Below, piece after piece: positions 61,019 to 64,000 of a DNA stretch of 64,000 nucleotides. Numbering within the stretch: position 1 is the stretch's first letter; each line of letters opens with the position of its first letter. Made by a program: the position numbers and the translations under genes. This DNA is from Epiperipatus broadwayi (Eukaryota > Onychophora > Udeonychophora > Euonychophora > Peripatidae): the NCBI GenBank assembly GCA_028023455.1, contig JAQFVV010006255.1, positions 248,001 to 312,000 on the forward strand. The letters run 5' to 3'. The notes beneath the pieces are model-generated. The model saw only the letters and a program-made list of their open reading frames with translations. It was not told the origin of the DNA and did no database searches.

Positions 61019-61262
61019 CAAACTCTCCATACAGTAGTGCCACCAAGTGCAAGCTTTCATAATCAATGGATGCAGGAAGGTTTGTGCTTAAAATCTCTGT
61101 CTACTCATCCAACATCTCAGACTAGTTTCTAACTTGTGGTTAGAAACTGGTCTGGTGATGTTGGATGAGTAGGCACTAAATAGGGATTTTATGCACAAAC
61201 CTTCTTATATCCATTGATTATGAAAGCTTGCACTTAGTGGCACTACTGCATGGAGAGTTTGG
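61019..61262. mobile_element. Foldback element with collapsed loop, at the LINE edge
   Basis: CAAACTCTCCATACAGTAGT at the left and ACTACTGCATGGAGAGTTTG at the right are inverted. The interior matches the 42.2-kb family (CAATGGATGC, GGTTTGTGC, GTTGGATGAGTAGGCACTA). The CTGATGA part of the loop is missing; the arms meet at CTAACTTGTGGTTAG. Confidence 0.9.
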
Positions 61263-61264
61263 TA

Positions 61265-63050
61265 CTCTTATTAACAGAATGTGTAAGCATGTAAATGGTG
61301 ATCATGTGATGTTTTAAAAAAAACCATAGTATTAACAATGAATATTTTTATCCTTGCATTTAACTCCACACTTATTAAAATATTTCCTTAACAATTCATT
61401 TGTATAAATATTAAGCAGGTTAGTGCATGGTTATTTAATAAAAAGATTTTAAATAGACATTTATATCCTAAAGGTATAGGTTTAGAAGAGCATTTATTGT
61501 CCAGGTAATCTGGAAACTTTAAATCATAATTCAAGAGTTTGGGGAATGAATATAAAAAGGTATGATACTTATGTAGTCTGCCAATGATGATAAAATATTT
61601 AAAAAAAAAACAATTACTTAGATTGAGAGAAAATATCAGAAATGCATTTTGCTAGCTGAAGATTCAAATACAAAATGTTCAAATCATCTTCCTAAATGTT
61701 ATACATTTTTAGACTTTATATTTATTCACAGAGGGCGTTGCTGACATTGCAGTCAGTGAACACTTTACATATATTGCATTTTATGTTTTTTTTATATTTA
61801 TTTTGAAGAAAAGTACTTGCTTTTTCATTAAATTTTAACATTAATTGAAATTGAACTTGTAACTGGACAATAACTTAAGCTTCTCAAACATAAATAGCAG
61901 CTTTAATGGTTTAAGTACATTTTCTTGAGGAAATTAAGTTACTTTTCTCTGACAGATTGAAAACATTAGACTCGTTTGTAGTAATTGTTTGATTTTGCCT
62001 TAAAGGATTATCTTTGAAGTCTTTCTTAGAAAGTAGATACAAACATAACATTGATTGTTGAATAAACAAACATTACGTTTACAATTGCAGAAAAATCGAA
62101 ATAAAAATGTGAATTATATACATTATACAATATACACATACATATGCTTTTTTAAAAAAAATCAAGATAATGCATATTCGTGATTAATATGCTCTATTAA
62201 GATTAAAATATTTATATATAGATTCTATATAAACAAGCACACATGCTTACATAAATAAATGTATGTTATTTATTTATTATATAATAAATTACTCGTAAAT
62301 TAATTTTCCCTTGTCAATCATTACATAATTTATTACAATATCTCACATCCCTGATTACATCAAAAATTAGTTATTCATCATAATATAAAATTTTATATTA
62401 ACAATGTATATACATATATGTGTTTGCCTATATATTTATATAATTATTTATATTGAGCTCTTCTCATTTGATGATGCAAATCCTCATTATTTGCTCCACT
62501 TTTTAATGGAAATCTTATTTCTAAACTTACAAGCGTCCAAAATATATTTAATTTTGCAATATAACTACAGTATTTGACATGAATAATTTTAAACAGTATA
62601 ACAACAATAATTGACATTATTTGTCAGCTGCAAAAAATCCTCTATATTATTAATTCTTGATTAGTCAAGTAAAATTGATATGTCTATTTGACATTACGAT
62701 AATATTTCAAATATCATAATGTAATATAAGAATTTCAAATTAATGATGTGTCACATAAAGAACATGATATGAAATATTACAAATTAAGTTGATATTATTT
62801 CATACCTTTTTTTAAAAAATCATATCCTATTAAATTTTGTTATTCATACAAACATTATATATTTATGGTTATATTATAATTCAAATATATCTAGAAAAAT
62901 ACATATAAATTTCTGTTATAATTTTAATACTTAAATATATATATAGAATAATGTATAATATATTCAGGGATGCCACATGCAAGTGTGCAGGTTGTGTGTG
63001 GTACAAAGATGGTCCATCAATGGGGGTTCCAAATTGCCAAGATAATTTTT
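61265..63050. other. AT-rich spacer
   Basis: One short block, CAGAGGGCGTTGCTG (61731), resembles CAGAGGGCGTTACTG of the 319-bp unit's reverse strand. Otherwise nothing recognised. Confidence 0.45.
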
Positions 63051-63254
63051 CAAATTTATATGTAAATAAAAGTGTTTAGATTCCGAATCATCCCATTGTT
63101 AGAAACACATACGGATTACAAACATTTTTTATTTAAATATAAGAGGATTTAGTAAATATTATCTACTCTACCATTGTGCTAAACAGAACAACTGGGCACT
63201 GTTTTGTCACAATAATAAAAAATATATATAAATTTATTTTACCGTAAGTAATAT

Positions 63255-63361
63255 TTACTAAGGCAATAAACCTTAAGCATGTGCGCTTGGGGTTAAGACC
63301 TGTAGAGGTCCCTATATTCGCATTTTCAAGCACACATGCTTAGAGGTTTATTGCCTTAGTA
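63255..63361. mobile_element. Small TIR element, probably a TA-target MITE
   Basis: TACTAAGGCAATAAACCTTA... (63257) and ...AGGTTTATTGCCTTAGTA (63361) are inverted, with the arms continuing to AAGCATGTGCGCTT and AAGCACACATGCTT. The centre has GACCTGTAGAGGTC. The ends suit a TA target duplication. A related block (ATATGTAAATAAAAGTGTTT) lies at 63057 and again at 63373 on either side. Confidence 0.85.
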
Positions 63362-63399
63362 AAAAAAATATATATGTAAATGAAAATGTTTATATTTCT

Positions 63400-64000
63400 G
63401 AATCACTTTTGTTTAAATATCCTAATATAGGTAAAAAGTGACACATTATATTAATAATTCATTTAAAAATAAAATTATTTTAAAAATATTCTCATAATAC
63501 TTACGATAATTTTGCAATAGGCATATAATAGGTGATTATTTTTTTATCAGTTATATTTCGGAAGTAATGCTATAGATTGCTTGGTATAGCAAAGTCATTA
63601 AAATGTCTGTGCCTGGAATATAGGGTACTGGGATAAATTCTGATTGTGCCTCAAAGTTTTTCTTTATTTTTAAAACTGATATTATCTTCTTTTTTTTTTA
63701 AATTATAATACCAATATTATTTTTTACATGGTTTTCAATGTGATTTTTATTGGATTTGCACTTGTGAGGTTTATTATCTATATAAAACCTCATAATCGAT
63801 TCATAATATTACTCAAATATATCCAATTGTTATTTTTTATTGCAGACCTGCTGCCTGATTTAGCTACATGACAATCAAATTCAAAGAAAACAGAATTAGT
63901 AAAGAAAAAAAAACATTTTTTAAAATAAATAAGTGCCAAAATATTTAATTCTTAATATATTCGATTATATCAATATTTTACTGCCACTCTGTTCAACCAT
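63400..64000. other. AT-rich spacer at the window end
   Basis: AGTCATTAAAATGTCTGTGC and GGTACTGGGATAAATTCTGA (63593-63645) hint at a degenerate tRNA-like repeat, but no intact A or B box is present. Confidence 0.35.

Noticed and set aside
63587-63660. Possible tRNA-like repeat (GTCTGTGCCTGGAATATAGG...)
   Set aside because: The B-box position reads GGGATAAATTC, too degraded to call, and no A box is visible.

Overview
The window is very AT-rich eukaryotic DNA, almost entirely non-coding and full of interspersed repeats. It carries tRNA-derived SINEs, GATA tetranucleotide arrays hundreds of bases long, decayed Penelope-like and RTE-type retroelements, a hAT remnant and many palindromic (foldback) MITEs. 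With long introns and a C-type lectin gene, this suits a cephalopod mollusc, probably an octopus. That assignment is inference. There is no prokaryotic gene structure, rRNA, functional tRNA gene or CRISPR array.

The only host coding sequence I can support is a C-type lectin-like domain (CTLD) split over two plus-strand exons, 13212-13312 and 26654-26691. They join in phase across an intron of about 13.3 kb. The rest of the gene was not found and may lie outside the window or in exons too short to see.

Layout. 0.1-2.6 kb: nearly seven apparently identical 319-bp tandem units, closed by an inverted partial copy that makes a 257-bp-arm palindrome, bracketed by (TA)n. 3.7-5.0 kb: a decayed minus-strand Penelope-like element with RT (YVDD) and GIY-YIG parts. 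5.7-9.9 kb: foldback elements and a palindrome. 13.2-26.7 kb: the CTLD exons and intron, which holds two GATA arrays and several large foldbacks. 28.5-31.8 kb: a half foldback, a second Penelope fragment, a foldback, and an RTE remnant whose catalytic FADD reads FAYD. 32.7-34.5 kb: two SINEs, one with a perfect 14-bp target duplication. 36.5-42.5 kb: a 27-bp minisatellite, MITEs, a hAT remnant with a BED-finger-like segment, and an intact foldback. 43.9-44.4 kb: a 5'-truncated RTE with an 11-bp target duplication. 45.3-47.5 kb: a foldback and a three-copy 434-bp tandem array related to the interior of the MITE at 5.7 kb. 47.5-59.8 kb: mostly featureless AT-rich DNA. 59.9-61.3 kb: a SINE, a LINE 3' fragment and a foldback that interrupts it. 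63.3 kb: a small MITE.

The genes do not form a pathway. The main biology is repeat dynamics: palindrome formation, capture of short elements into tandem arrays, and microsatellite-associated insertion. Nearly all longer open frames here are repeat artefacts or transposon remnants. I found no convincing new multi-gene system.
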